DNA of 39,001 nt from Anaeromyces robustus (taxonomy: Eukaryota > Neocallimastigomycota > Neocallimastigomycetes > Neocallimastigales > Neocallimastigaceae): NCBI GenBank assembly GCA_002104895.1, contig MCFG01000515.1:1-39001 (forward strand). The letters run 5' to 3'. Position numbers and translations under genes: made by a program. Shown here piece after piece: positions 1 through 11,000 of the stretch. The stretch's first letter is position 1, and every line of letters starts with the position of its first letter. The notes under the pieces were generated by a model. It did no database searches. It was not told the DNA's origin and saw nothing but the letters and a program-made list of their open reading frames with translations.

Positions 1-7
1 ATATACA

Positions 8-492
8 TGTGTTTTATTTAATAATTAAATTTTATTAATAAATTATATAATGCATAAATATAATTATATATTAAAATAATTTATAAGAAAAAAAATTATT
101 TATTTAAATAATAATAATAACTGAAAAACGTAATAAATAAATGAGTAAATGGTATATGTTTTTTTATAATAATAATTTTAAATGAATTTGTTAAATAAAT
201 AAATTATATTTCAACTATTATTTATTTTTTATTTTCTTAAAAAAAAAAAAATAAAAGAATTATTTGAATTATTAATGTATTTTATTTATTAATTAAATCT
301 TATTAATAAATAAATTATGCATTATTTTACCATTATATATATAAATATATATTATACTATAATAATTTATAAGAAAAAGTAAAAAAAAACATTTCATTCA
401 AATTATTATTATGATTCAAATAATGTAAAAATAAATAAGTAATGGCATATGATTTTTTATAAATATATTTCAATTACTATTTATTTTTTTTT
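8..492. repeat. Diverged tandem duplication, ~265-bp unit
   Basis: Segments 8-236 and 273-492 share the same order of short blocks: a TGTRTTTTATTTAWTAATT start, a TTATTAATAAAT block, ATGCAT, AATAATTTATAAGAAAAA, AAATAAATRAGTAA followed by GGYATATG, and a final TTTCAAYTAYTATTTATTTT. They differ by many substitutions and indels, so the duplication is old. A third partial echo (TTATAAGAAAATG) begins each unit of the neighbouring 61-bp array. Confidence 0.6.
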
Positions 493-536
493 TTAAGTAA
501 TTATATTTATTAATATATTTTTAAAAAATATATATA

Positions 537-788
537 TTAATTATAAGAAAATGTGATAGTTTATGTATTATTTATATATTTTTATAATAAGTAATTATTA
601 ATTATAAGAAAATGTGATAGTTTATGTATTATTTATATATTTTTATAATAAGTAATTATTAATTATAAGAAAATGTGATAGTTTATGTATTATTTATATA
701 TTTTTATAATAAGTAATTATTAATTATAAGAAAATGTGATAGTTTATGTATTATTTATATATTTTTATAAGTAATTATTAATTATAAA
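537..788. repeat. 61-bp tandem repeat, about four copies
   Basis: The block starting TTATAAGAAAATGTGATAG recurs at 541, 602, 663 and 724 with a period of 61. The first three units are identical as far as I can read. The fourth lacks one TAA in the TTTTTATAATAAG segment, and a partial fifth copy (TTATAAATG) begins at 782. The identity implies recent expansion. No coding function is suggested. Confidence 0.9.
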
Positions 789-1213
789 TGATTTTTTTTT
801 TTTTCAATATTTAAGAGTTTTATTCATTTAAGTGAGAGGGTATATGATTGATGATAAAATTCTAAATATTAAAATTTATTTATTTATATGGATTGAGATG
901 TTCTTTATTTAGTGCTATGAACTATCAAAGCTTTATCTCATAAGCAATATTTTTTCACTTTTAAGCGTGAATTTTACATTTTTATTTAAAAAGCTCTTGT
1001 ATTATTTTATATTATTATAATGAATATATTTTTGTAAGATATTTATATTTATGGTTTTTTGTTTATAATTTATATTCAGATTATAATGAATTACTATAAG
1101 AAATATTAATTTATATATTTATATTGCATGATAAAAAGAGTTACTATTAGTTTTTGAATATTTTTTTTAAATATATATAGTGTTTTTATCTTATAATATA
1201 GAAAGATATATGA

Positions 1214-1861
1214 TTATTGACAAATTTCTATATCCATAAAACATTCTGGATGTTCTATTAATTCTTTGCTTAGTGTACGAAGTGTTTGAACTCTTACATC
1301 ATGAGTTTCACTTTCTAAAAGGAAAGATATAGTTTCATCTGGAAAGTTTTTTAATAACTCGCGCTTAATAATCATAATTCGTATTTTTTGCATTAAAACA
1401 TTACAATCTTTTTCATATGTTAAACAAAATGTATACCATTGAGAAGTGACATTCATTATTCCCATATCATTTTTTAAAGTACCATCTGAAAATTGACAAG
1501 CAATTTGATTTAATATTGTATTTAAAATATACCATGCATCTTTTTTTGGAAAGATTAATAATGGTTTTCCTGGTTCAGTTTTTTTAATAGCCTTTTTAAT
1601 AATCTTTATCATATGTTTATTTTGGATATAATCATTAAGATTTTTTTCCATTAATGTACGAAATTTTAATTTATATACATATCGATTCTCTGTCGGAGTA
1701 ATAATATTGAGTGATAAATTAATCCTATCTTTAAATTTTTTATTTTTCCATTCATTACGATTTTTCCATTCTGACAAAGAATACCCTAAAATTAACATTA
1801 ATATACATGCTAATAATTCCTGCCATACTCCTTCTATAAATGTAAAAAAACTACTCAACAT
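1214..1861 (-). CDS. Small membrane-anchored protein of unknown function, bacterial-like
   Basis: The product has 215 residues. Residues about 5-30 form a hydrophobic helix (LLACILMLILGYSL), followed by a basic stretch (EWKNRNEWKNKKFK), so an N-terminal membrane anchor with a cytosolic body fits. The body is mixed and globular, not low-complexity like the chance frames nearby. Its second half (WYTFCLTYEKDC, then KIRIMIIKRELLKNF, then RVQTLRTLSKELIEHPE) recalls hypothetical proteins I associate with Gram-negative and planctomycete genomes, but I cannot name a family. I take ATG at 1859-1861 as the start and TAA at 1214-1216 as the stop. There are no introns. Local base composition is visibly richer than the flanks, which supports real coding. 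Transfer from a bacterium is an inference only. Confidence 0.6.
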   Translation of the reverse strand: MLSSFFTFIEGVWQELLACILMLILGYSLSEWKNRNEWKNKKFKDRINLSLNIITPTENRYVYKLKFRTLMEKNLNDYIQNKHMIKIIKKAIKKTEPGKPLLIFPKKDAWYILNTILNQIACQFSDGTLKNDMGIMNVTSQWYTFCLTYEKDCNVLMQKIRIMIIKRELLKNFPDETISFLLESETHDVRVQTLRTLSKELIEHPECFMDIEICQ

Positions 1862-2283
1862 TATAAAAAAAAAAAAAAAAAGATTTAAAAAAATATATAT
1901 ATTTGTAAATTAATTATTAAATTATATTATAGATTTATTATTGATTAATTACAATAAATAATTCAATAATAAATAATAATTAATATATTTTAATATATTT
2001 GATATTAAAAAAAAATTTAATTTTACTTTTTTTTTTTTATTTTTTTTTTATATATATTATAATAAATGATAAAAATATATAGAATTAAAAAATCAATAAA
2101 TTGATCCATTAAGATGATTGGATGATTAATATAATATTATATATATTATATGGAGGATAAAAATGAATTATCAATATAAAAGATTTTTTATATAATAAAA
2201 TAAAAAAATAATACAGTAAATTTATGTACGAAATTAATTAAATATAATTGACTAATAAATAATTATTTATGTATTAACTAACT

Positions 2284-2285
2284 AA

Positions 2286-2360
<75 letters not shown>

Positions 2361-2361
2361 A
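2284..2361. repeat. (AAAT)n microsatellite
   Basis: Uninterrupted AAAT repeats run for about 78 bp. Similar arrays occur elsewhere in the window. Confidence 0.9.
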
Positions 2362-3384
2362 TTTTTAAAAATAATTAAATTACAAAAAAACCTTAATTAT
2401 TGAATGATACTTCGTACAAATAAAATTTTTTAATTATTTTTTTACAAATTATATAATAGACCTTTATATATATTGGAATAATATGTAATATATTACTAAT
2501 TTAAATTTTTCCACTAATGAAATTTAATTATTGAAAAAATATTATTAAAAATAAAAGCTACTCTGATAATTCTTTTTTTTTTCTTCACAAATTTTTATAA
2601 ATAAATTATCACACGTAAATAATTATATTTTTTAGGAAAAAATATCAATAATTTTTTTTTCTAATTACATATATTTATATCTAATTTGATTATAAATAAG
2701 AGGTAAAAATACTATAAAATATATATATATATAACTATATGTATAATATAATAATGCTTATATTTTATAGATTTAATCACTATAAAATATAAGTGTTTTA
2801 AATTTTAAAGTATTAATAATTACAAAACAAAATAATTTCAAAATCATTATATATTATTTTGCTTTTTATAATATCATAATACTTGCATTTATACTTATAT
2901 TTGTATTTATATTTATAAATTAATATAGAAGTATATTTATTTTCAATAAAATTTTATTTTAATCAATAATCATAGATTTTTGTATATTTAATCATCAATA
3001 ATCATATATATAAACCTAATGTTTTAAAAATTGAAGGATTTAAATCATTAGAAATATATATTAAAATAAAGGAAATGTAAAGGAAATAAATATACATTTT
3101 ATAAATGAAATAATAATTAAAATATAGATATATTAATTTAATAAAAATGTTATCAATTCCAATAATAATATTCATTTATATTAAAAAATAACAGTAATAA
3201 TAACAAATAATTAATTATTTTTAATTAATTTTATTATTAATTTATTCAAATAAAATAAAATAAGATAATAATTATGATTTTTACATATTTTTAAAAAAAA
3301 ATATATTAAATTAATAGATTAAATTTAATTAATAATTAATAGGCAGTAGAATTAATAAAATAAAAAAATAAAATATTAATTAAT

Positions 3385-3422
3385 TTTTTTTCTTTTTTTC
3401 TTTTTTTTTTTTTTTTTTTTTT
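3385..3422 (+). promoter_or_regulatory. Poly(dT) tract upstream of inositol-phosphate synthase copy 1
   Basis: A T-rich run with single C interruptions, ending in an unbroken T run, lies about 55 bp before the ATG at 3478. Long dA:dT tracts in fungal promoters often exclude nucleosomes. A promoter role is inferred from position, since such tracts are common throughout this window. Confidence 0.3.
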
Positions 3423-3477
3423 AAATATATATAATTTATATAATTTATATAATAATTATAAAAATAATAGGAATAAA

Positions 3478-5004
3478 ATGACTTCTTTCAAAGTTCAATC
3501 TGATAACGTTAAATACACTGATGATGCTATCATCTCTACTTACGTCTACCAAGACACTAGAGTTGAAAGAAAAGAAGGTCAACCTTTAATTGTTAAGCCA
3601 ATTGAAGAAACTTACATGTTCAAGACCGAAACTAAGCTTCCAAAGTTAGGTCTTATGCTTATTGGTTGGGGTGGTAACAACGGTACTACCACTACTGCTG
3701 GTATTCTTGCTAACCGTCACAAGTACACCTGGCAAACCAGAGAAGGTACTCAAACTGCTAACTACTTTGGTTCTGTCACTCAATCTTCTACTTTAAAGAT
3801 TGGTGTTGATGAAAACGGTCAAGATGTTTTCATTCCATTCCATGAAATTCTTCCAATGGTTAACCCAGATGATATTGTTGTTGGTGGTTGGGATATTAGT
3901 TCCGTTAACATGGGTGATGCCATGCGTCGTGCTAAGGTTCTTGAACCAGATCTTCAAAACCAACTTTACGAAGAAATGTCTAAAATGAAACCACTTCCAG
4001 CTCCATACTACCCATCTTTCATTGCTGCTAACCAAAAGGAAAGAGCTGACAATGTTCTTAAGGGTACTAAGCAAGATAACTTAGAAGAAATCCGTAAGCA
4101 CATTAGAGATTTCAAGAAGGACAATGATTTAGATAAGGTTGTTGTTCTTTGGACTGCTAACACTGAACGTTACGCTGATATTCTTAAGGGAGTTAACGAT
4201 ACCGCTGATAACCTTCTTAACGCTGTTAAGAACAACCATGAAGAAGTTTCACCATCTACTATCTTTGCTCTTGCTTCTATCTTAGAAAAGACTCCATTCA
4301 TTAACGGTAGTCCACAAAACACTCTTGTTCCAGGTGTTATTGATTTAGCTATTCGTGAAAATGTTTACATTGGTGGTGATGATTTCAAGAGTGGACAAAC
4401 TAAGATGAAATCTGTTATGGTTGATTTCTTAGTTAATGCTGGTATTAAGCCAATTTCTATTACTAGTTACAACCATTTAGGTAACAATGATGGTAGAAAC
4501 CTTTCTGCTCCAGCTCAATTCCGTTCTAAGGAAATCTCAAAGAGTTCCGTTGTTGATGATATGGTTGCTTCTAATGCCATTTTATACAAGGAAAACGAAC
4601 ACCCAGATCACGTTATTGTTATTAAATACACTCCAGCTGTTGGTGACAGTAAGCGTGCCTTAGATGAATACCAAAGTGAAATTTTCATGGGAGGTCGTAA
4701 CACTATCTCTATGCACAATGTCTGTGAAGATTCTCTTTTAGCTGCTCCAATTATTATTGATTTATGTATTCTTACTGAATTAATGACTCGTATTACCTGG
4801 AAGAGACCAGAAGACACTGAATTCAAGAGATTCCACTCTGTTCTTTCTGTTCTTTCTTACCTCTTAAAGGCTCCAGTTGTTCCAGAAGGTACTCCAGTCA
4901 TTAATGCTTTATCTAAACAACGTAAATGTATGGAAAACATTTTCAGAGCTTGTGTTGGTTTACCACCACAAAACGATATGATGTTAGAATCCAAGGCTTT
5001 ATAA
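3478..5004 (+). CDS. INO1: Inositol-3-phosphate synthase, copy 1
   Basis: This cytosolic NAD-dependent enzyme converts glucose 6-phosphate to 1D-myo-inositol 3-phosphate, the first step of inositol and phosphatidylinositol synthesis. The product has 508 residues, close to the usual fungal length. Family motifs are intact: the NAD-binding loop GWGGNN (63-68), NGSPQNT (276-282), [10 protein letters not shown] (300-309), [10 protein letters not shown] (330-339), [12 protein letters not shown] (351-362) and [11 protein letters not shown] (388-398), with the conserved lysines present. The ATG at 3478 matches the start of the second copy. There are no introns. Codon use favours C- or G-ending codons such as AAC, AAG, TTC and TAC, unlike the neighbouring cellulase domains, which fits high expression. 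It is almost identical to the gene at 30249-31775 and differs in protein only at E448/F449 and L508. Confidence 0.97.
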   Translation: MTSFKVQSDNVKYTDDAIISTYVYQDTRVERKEGQPLIVKPIEETYMFKTETKLPKLGLMLIGWGGNNGTTTTAGILANRHKYTWQTREGTQTANYFGSVTQSSTLKIGVDENGQDVFIPFHEILPMVNPDDIVVGGWDISSVNMGDAMRRAKVLEPDLQNQLYEEMSKMKPLPAPYYPSFIAANQKERADNVLKGTKQDNLEEIRKHIRDFKKDNDLDKVVVLWTANTERYADILKGVNDTADNLLNAVKNNHEEVSPSTIFALASILEKTPFINGSPQNTLVPGVIDLAIRENVYIGGDDFKSGQTKMKSVMVDFLVNAGIKPISITSYNHLGNNDGRNLSAPAQFRSKEISKSSVVDDMVASNAILYKENEHPDHVIVIKYTPAVGDSKRALDEYQSEIFMGGRNTISMHNVCEDSLLAAPIIIDLCILTELMTRITWKRPEDTEFKRFHSVLSVLSYLLKAPVVPEGTPVINALSKQRKCMENIFRACVGLPPQNDMMLESKAL

Positions 5005-5353
5005 TTGTATATATAATAATTTATATACTATTCTTAACTAATAATAATATAATATAAATAATTAAATATGTGTAATTAAGAAAAAATTTTTGAGAAAAAA
5101 AAATATTCCTGCTTTATTTCTTTCTTTTTTTTTTTTAATAAAAAAAAAGAGAAGAAATATATATAAAATTTTTATATAAAATCAATTATATAAAACTAAA
5201 AAATATTTAGTAATTAATTGAAGCCAAAAAAGTGAATATTTAACATTATTGGTATAATAGATTTTACTAAAAAATATATAATTATTATAAAAAAAAATTA
5301 GAAATTCTTAATTCCCATAAAAAAAAAAGTTTCAATATAAAAAAAAATATTTC

Positions 5354-5384
<31 letters not shown>

Positions 5385-5911
5385 ATAATAATAATAATAA
5401 TACAAACATAAAAAAAAATAATTAATACTCTTACTATTTATTAATTAATTTAATAAAAAAAAAGATTAATACCTAATAAATCATAGAGGAAAATTTAATA
5501 TATTGAGAATATTATCAATAATTTTATAATATTCCTAAAAAAAAAAAAAAAAAGTAATAATAATAATAACAATAATCAAATAATATAATAATCATATTTA
5601 ATAATTAAATTTAATTATCTAAAATAATTTAATTATACGACCTTAAAAAAAAAAATAATAAAAATATATAAAAAATAAAAAAAAAAAAAAAAAGGGAAAA
5701 TTGAAAGTTTTTATTTTTATTTTTTTATTCTTTATAAAATCATATTATTTCATATTATATATATATATATTTCATTATTATTATTATAAATATTATTATA
5801 AAAAAGAAAGGTAATTTGTATATTTTAAAGGAAAAAAAAAAAAAAGTTTTTTCTTTTTTTTTTTTTTTTTGCACGTGTAGGTTTAAATTTGTATTTGAAA
5901 TAATTATATTT

Positions 5912-5957
<46 letters not shown>

Positions 5958-6525
5958 TATTGATACTTTCATATGAATATTTTAAGGTTGAAATTATGGC
6001 ACGAATATTGTATATATGTATATGTATGTATGTATGATGTATATATATAATATTATTGAAAAATAAGGTTTTAATTAAAAAAAAATATAAAAAATACATG
6101 TTATATATTAATAATTAATAATATAAATTTTATATTAAAAAAAAAATATGTATATATAATTATAATAATAAATATTTTTTTTTTTTTTGGGAAAAATAAA
6201 TATTGTTTTTATTATGCCTATTTAATTAGTTAGTTTTCTATATAAGGATTATATATAGGTTAAAGATAACAAATAAATGATGAAAATTATTAGTAAATAA
6301 TTATATATATAATTATATAAAGTTAATATATACTTATAATTCATGAATGATTTTTATAATCCAAGAACGTATAGGAAATAATATTCACTATTCATTATTC
6401 ATCATTATTTGATGTACCATTGTTTTTTTACTTTTAGTTTTTTTTTTTTTTTTTTTTTTGTTTAGTATAAGTATATTGATTCAATATCATAATAATTTTT
6501 TTTTATATATTTTTATTTAATAATT

Positions 6526-6544
6526 TGATAAATAAATAAATATA

Positions 6545-6611
<67 letters not shown>

Positions 6612-6724
6612 ATATATATATATATAAATAAATAAATAAATAAATAACTAAATAACTAAATAAATAAATAAATAAATAAATAACTAAATAGATAAATAAA
6701 TAAATAAATTAATAAATAAATAAA
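6526..6724. repeat. (AAAT)n microsatellite with interruptions
   Basis: About 200 bp of AAAT repeat, broken by a TATATATATA segment near 6613 and by scattered AACT and AGAT variant units. Confidence 0.85.
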
Positions 6725-7155
6725 ATAATAGTAATAATTTATTATTATTTATAAAATAATAATAAATTATTAGTATTTTTTAAAGATTTTATATATTTTT
6801 TCAAATCTTATATTACTTTATTGCTTTATAATAAAGCAAGTAAATAAAAGTAATTATTTATAATAAAGTTTTCTATTAATTTTATACTTTATTTAAATAT
6901 ATATTTTGATTCAAATAAACAAAAAGTATATTTTTACCGACTTTATTGATTAATTTGAATCAAAAATACATTTACCTATTTTTTGTATTTTACTTATTTT
7001 TACCATAGATAATATTTTACTACCTTATTAACTAAACCAATAAGAAAGAATTATATAAATAATTGTAATAAATATATAATAATGTATAAATATATCCAAA
7101 TAAAAAACATAAAAACAAAAAAAAAAAAAAGACCCAAAAAAAGATTTTAAAAAAC

Positions 7156-7284
7156 TTTTTTTTTTTTTTCTTTTTTTAAATTATATTTTATTAAATTATA
7201 TTTTTTTTTTCTTTTTTTAAATTATATTTTATTAAATTATATTTTTTTTTTCTTTTTTTAAATTATATTTTATTAAATTATATT
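7156..7284. repeat. 41-bp tandem repeat, three copies
   Basis: The unit is a T run, then CTTTTTTTAAATTATATTTT, then ATTAAATTATA. The landmark C is at 7170, 7211 and 7252, giving an exact 41-bp period. The copies are essentially identical. It lies about 180 bp beyond the stop codon of the cellulase at 7461-8801. Confidence 0.9.
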
Positions 7285-7460
7285 TTAATAATATTAATAC
7301 ATGTTAAATAAATAATATTTGAAAATTTTAAAAATAAATAATTTTTATCTTTTTTACATATTTATATATTATAAATATATTTATTTAAAGATTATAAATA
7401 TATTTAATTAAAGATTATAATAATTTATGAATTGATTATATATATATATGATTAATTTAT

Positions 7461-8801
7461 TTAATCCCAAATTCTACCACAAGATTTATTTATACTATGA
7501 CAAATATCATTTCCCTTTTTAGAAACGAAACAATTGAAAACTTCTTTGAAACATTTATCAGACATTTTAGCTTTACAAATCCAATCATTGGAAGCACATG
7601 AGAAATAGTCAACATTATTATTATTTTCAGTAGTTGGTTCTTGTTCTTGTTCTTGTTCTGGTAATGGTTCTGGTACTGGTTCAGCAGTTGCAGAAGAACT
7701 ACTAGATTCTCCTAAACCTTTCATTAAACCTTCAACTAATTGTGGATAAGCAACTCTTAAAGAAGCACGATCAATAATACCAAAACGTTCACCATCACCT
7801 TCAAAAATACCATTATCCCATAAAACACATGGTACACCAATAGCTTTAGCACTTTTAATATAATATTCAGCCCATTTAGCACGTTCTTCTTCATTATCAC
7901 GATTCATAGCACCAAATTCTCCCATAATAACTGGAATATTTTTATCTCTAAAGTTTGATTTAATAAGTTTCATAACCCAATCAATATCTTCAGGTTTATT
8001 AAAGGTAGAAACAGCAGTTTCACTTTGATCTAAAGCGAAATTATATGGAGTATAAGCATGAAGTGATACAATAAGTTTATCATCATTACTTGGGAATTTA
8101 TAATTAGCAATAGCATTATCATTAACACTAGCAGCATAAGTTGGAATCATTAAATGACGAAGAGCATTATTACCACCAGTAGAACGAATAGTATTAACGA
8201 AAAGAGCATTCATTTCATTAACGAAATCCCAACCTTCTTTATCACCACCATTCCATTCAACATCAGTATTAACTTTTCTTGGTTCATTTAAACCTTCAAA
8301 AATTAAATGTTCATCATATTCAGCAAATTCAGCAGCAATTTGTTTCCAAATAGCTACTAAAATTGTTTTAGCAGATTCTAAATTATTACTAAAAGCATGA
8401 TTCCAAGTTTCATGATGAATATTTAAAATAGCATAACTACCAGTATTAAGAGCATAATCAACCACTTCATGAACTCTTTTCATCCATTGATCATTAATTT
8501 TATATTCTGGACCTTCACCAAAGTGACCAGACCAAGTCGTTGGAATACGGAAAATATTGAAACCAAGTTCATTTAATTTATTATAAAGTTGTGGAGTAGT
8601 TTTAACATTACCCCAACAAGTTTCAGAAGCAAGTTGATCTTGAGAATAATCTATTTGATCTATACATTGAGCATCTAAAGTATTACCTAAACTCCAACCA
8701 ATTTTTAAATCTTTAAGTAATTCATTAGAAGAAATATCTTTCATAGCATTTGAACCAAAAATGGCTATAGAAATTAAAGCTAAAGTATTTAAAAATTTCA
8801 T
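7461..8801 (-). CDS. Secreted GH5 endoglucanase with six-cysteine C-terminal module (paralogue 1)
   Basis: The product (446 residues) is a secreted glycoside hydrolase family 5 enzyme, most likely an endo-beta-1,4-glucanase of the subfamily 4 type known in rumen fungi. A signal peptide occupies about residues 1-19 (hydrophobic core, cut near SNA). The catalytic domain spans about 30-363. The acid/base glutamate is E173 in FEGLNEPR and the nucleophile is E295 in IMGEFGA; NIHHETW (127-133) and VLWDNGIFEG (326-335) are further active-site strands. A short linker (364-396) of Ser, Pro/Glu and Gln/Glu follows. Residues 399-446 form a module with cysteines at 402, 409, 417, 424, 434 and 441. No canonical fungal dockerin is visible. 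Over residues 1-364 it aligns without gaps to the gene at 13114, at about 82% identity by hand count. Confidence 0.93.
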   Translation of the reverse strand: MKFLNTLALISIAIFGSNAMKDISSNELLKDLKIGWSLGNTLDAQCIDQIDYSQDQLASETCWGNVKTTPQLYNKLNELGFNIFRIPTTWSGHFGEGPEYKINDQWMKRVHEVVDYALNTGSYAILNIHHETWNHAFSNNLESAKTILVAIWKQIAAEFAEYDEHLIFEGLNEPRKVNTDVEWNGGDKEGWDFVNEMNALFVNTIRSTGGNNALRHLMIPTYAASVNDNAIANYKFPSNDDKLIVSLHAYTPYNFALDQSETAVSTFNKPEDIDWVMKLIKSNFRDKNIPVIMGEFGAMNRDNEEERAKWAEYYIKSAKAIGVPCVLWDNGIFEGDGERFGIIDRASLRVAYPQLVEGLMKGLGESSSSSATAEPVPEPLPEQEQEQEPTTENNNNVDYFSCASNDWICKAKMSDKCFKEVFNCFVSKKGNDICHSINKSCGRIWD

Positions 8802-9705
8802 TTTTGTAATTTCTAACTATTAAAAATTTGTATAAAAATACTAAAAGTAAAGAAAAAGATAGTAAATAAATATTATGTATAATAAAGTATGTAATATATC
8901 TATTTTTTGAATAACGTTATATTATAATAAAAGAATAATTAATAGCCAGTAGTAATTATTTCTTTTATAATTTTAACTATTTATATTTTTATTAACAAAA
9001 GTTGTTATTATAATTGAATATTTAAATAACAAAAAAAAAAAATTTTTTTAAAGGCTTTTTTTTGGATATTTATAAATTTTTTTTTATAAATAATATTAAA
9101 GTATATAATAAATAAAAGTAAAATCCATTAAAACTATTGGAAATTTTAAAATTTAAAAGAAATATAAAATTTTAGATCAATGTTAATGTTTTTAATTTAA
9201 TGGAATATTTTTATTGACCAAAATTTTTATGAGTTAACTTTATTCATAATATATTTAACATAATATATTATTGTTATTTTAATATTTTAATTATTAATAA
9301 ATATAAAAAAAATAATATAATGATTTAAATATATTTTATATATTAAAATTTTTTTTATTATATGAAAACGGCAAGTATTTAATTTTTGCTATTAGTTAAT
9401 TTTATATTAAAAAAAAAAAAAAAAAAATCTAAAAATAATTTATAATAATAATATATAATATATATCAAAAAGATAATAAATTTATTAATAAACAATAGTA
9501 AATTTATAATAATATATTTTAATATTATTTATTAATACCGCAAAGATATAATACTAATGAATAATTCTATTTAAATTATATATTTATTTATTTATTTTTA
9601 TTAATTTATTTATTTATTTATATAATTATTTATTCATTTACTATTAATTATCATTTTTTTTAATATATAGTATTAATATAGTATATTTTTTTTTTTATAG
9701 ACTTA

Positions 9706-9780
9706 TCATGTGATTTTTCACATGAATGTATCGGAATTAAATTCCCTGCCTTACCTTTTCGGCGTCGACGCCCTTGGTAT
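9706..9780. other. GC-rich cluster of three successive palindromes
   Basis: Within AT-rich DNA this patch holds, in order, TCATGTGA-TTTT-TCACATGA (9706-9725), GGAATT-A-AATTCC (9733-9745) and the perfect 12-bp palindrome GGCGTCGACGCC (9761-9772), which is also enclosed by TACC (9752-9755) and GGTA (9776-9779). An unbroken A30 run begins seven bases later. No open frame or tRNA box is present. A structured RNA or transposon end is possible; identity is unknown. Confidence 0.5.
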
Positions 9781-9783
9781 ATT

Positions 9784-9820
<37 letters not shown>

Positions 9821-10910
9821 TTTTTTGTTGATATTGTATAATATAATAATATTAATAATTTTATATATAATTTTTAAATAATTTTTATTTTATTTTATTA
9901 TTAATTTTTATTATAAATTTTTTTTTAATCCTTTTAATTAAATTTTTGTTGATATTGTTGTATTGTTGTATAATAATAATAATATATATAGTTTTTTTTT
10001 TATTTTAATTTTTTTTTTTCCCTTAAAATCCTTAAAAAAATAATTAAAAATTAAAGTAAATATTATTATATAAATTTTAAATTTAAAATGAATATATACT
10101 TATGAATAATTAATATAGTATAAACTCCTTTTTTTTTTTTTATATTTTTGATTTTCAAAATTAATAATATAAATAATAAGATATGGAGAAATTATAATAG
10201 TAAATAAAAACAATAAAAAATAAACAAGATTAACAGTTGTTATTAATAAACATTAAAACATTTCTAAACAACAAAAGATTAAATTATATAATTATAATAA
10301 TATATTAAATATTGTTTTTTTTTTGCCAATTTACTCTTTTTTGTTTTTTTTTAATAATATTTTAAATATTATATAAAATTATTCTTTTTAAACATATATA
10401 TTTAGCCAAGGTTTAATATAGTTATACTTTTTTTTAGTATAATATTTTATTAATAATAATATAGTATTATAGTTATTATTATAAATATGTAGTAAATTTA
10501 AAGTAGTAATAATAAAGTTTTTATTATTATTAGTATTAAGTAGTATATTAAACTATCATAATTATTATTAAAATAGCATAATTATAGATATAAATAAAGT
10601 TATGAAATATCTTTGTTATAAATAAAAATTTAAATATATATAATATATAACATAAAATAATATATATACATTATTATTTATTAATTGTGGATTATAAATA
10701 AACTACTGTAAAAGCTAGTGTCCTCCTTATACTATCCCTTTCCTAAATATTATAATTCATATATAATATTATTTTACTGATATTAAATGACTAAAAATTA
10801 AATTATGTTCACGAATTTTTCTTTAATCATTTATACTTTTTTTTTTAAACCTTTAATTATTTCGTCTATATAAAAAAATACTTTAGTTTATTTATTATAT
10901 TATATTATAT

Positions 10911-11000
10911 ATATTATTTTATACTATTTTATATTATTTTATATTATTTTATATTATTTTATATTATTTTATATTATTTTATATTATTTTATATTATTTT
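10911..11000. repeat. 10-bp tandem repeat (ATATTATTTT)n
   Basis: About nine copies with a period of 10, with one early variant containing ATACTATTTT. It is a simple-sequence array with no coding sense. Confidence 0.85.

Larger units (their letters stand above)
1..1213. other. AT-rich intergenic DNA with two repeat systems
   Basis: No credible gene is seen. The segment is nearly all A and T. It holds a diverged duplication (about 8-236 and 273-492) and a 61-bp tandem array at 537-788, each listed separately. The stretch 800-1213 is slightly more complex but has no open frame with protein-like composition. It is the 3' flank of the minus-strand gene that ends at 1214. Confidence 0.6.
1862..3477. 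other. AT-rich intergenic and promoter region
   Basis: No gene is seen. It serves as upstream region for both the minus-strand gene ending at 1861 and the inositol-phosphate synthase starting at 3478, which are divergent. It includes an AAAT microsatellite at about 2284-2361 and a long poly-T/C tract just before the synthase gene. Confidence 0.6.
5005..7460. other. AT-rich intergenic region between convergent genes
   Basis: It lies between the 3' ends of the synthase (plus) and the first cellulase (minus). It holds many A and T homopolymers, including an A run at about 5351-5381 leading into AAT repeats and a T run at 5917-5950, an AAAT microsatellite at 6526-6724 and a 41-bp tandem repeat at 7156-7284. 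The open frames here are lysine, phenylalanine or isoleucine runs translated from homopolymers, and I do not accept them as genes. Confidence 0.6.

Noticed and set aside
5755-6099. Open frames on both strands with poly-Lys or poly-Phe
   Set aside because: They are translations of long A/T homopolymers with no globular sequence on either side.
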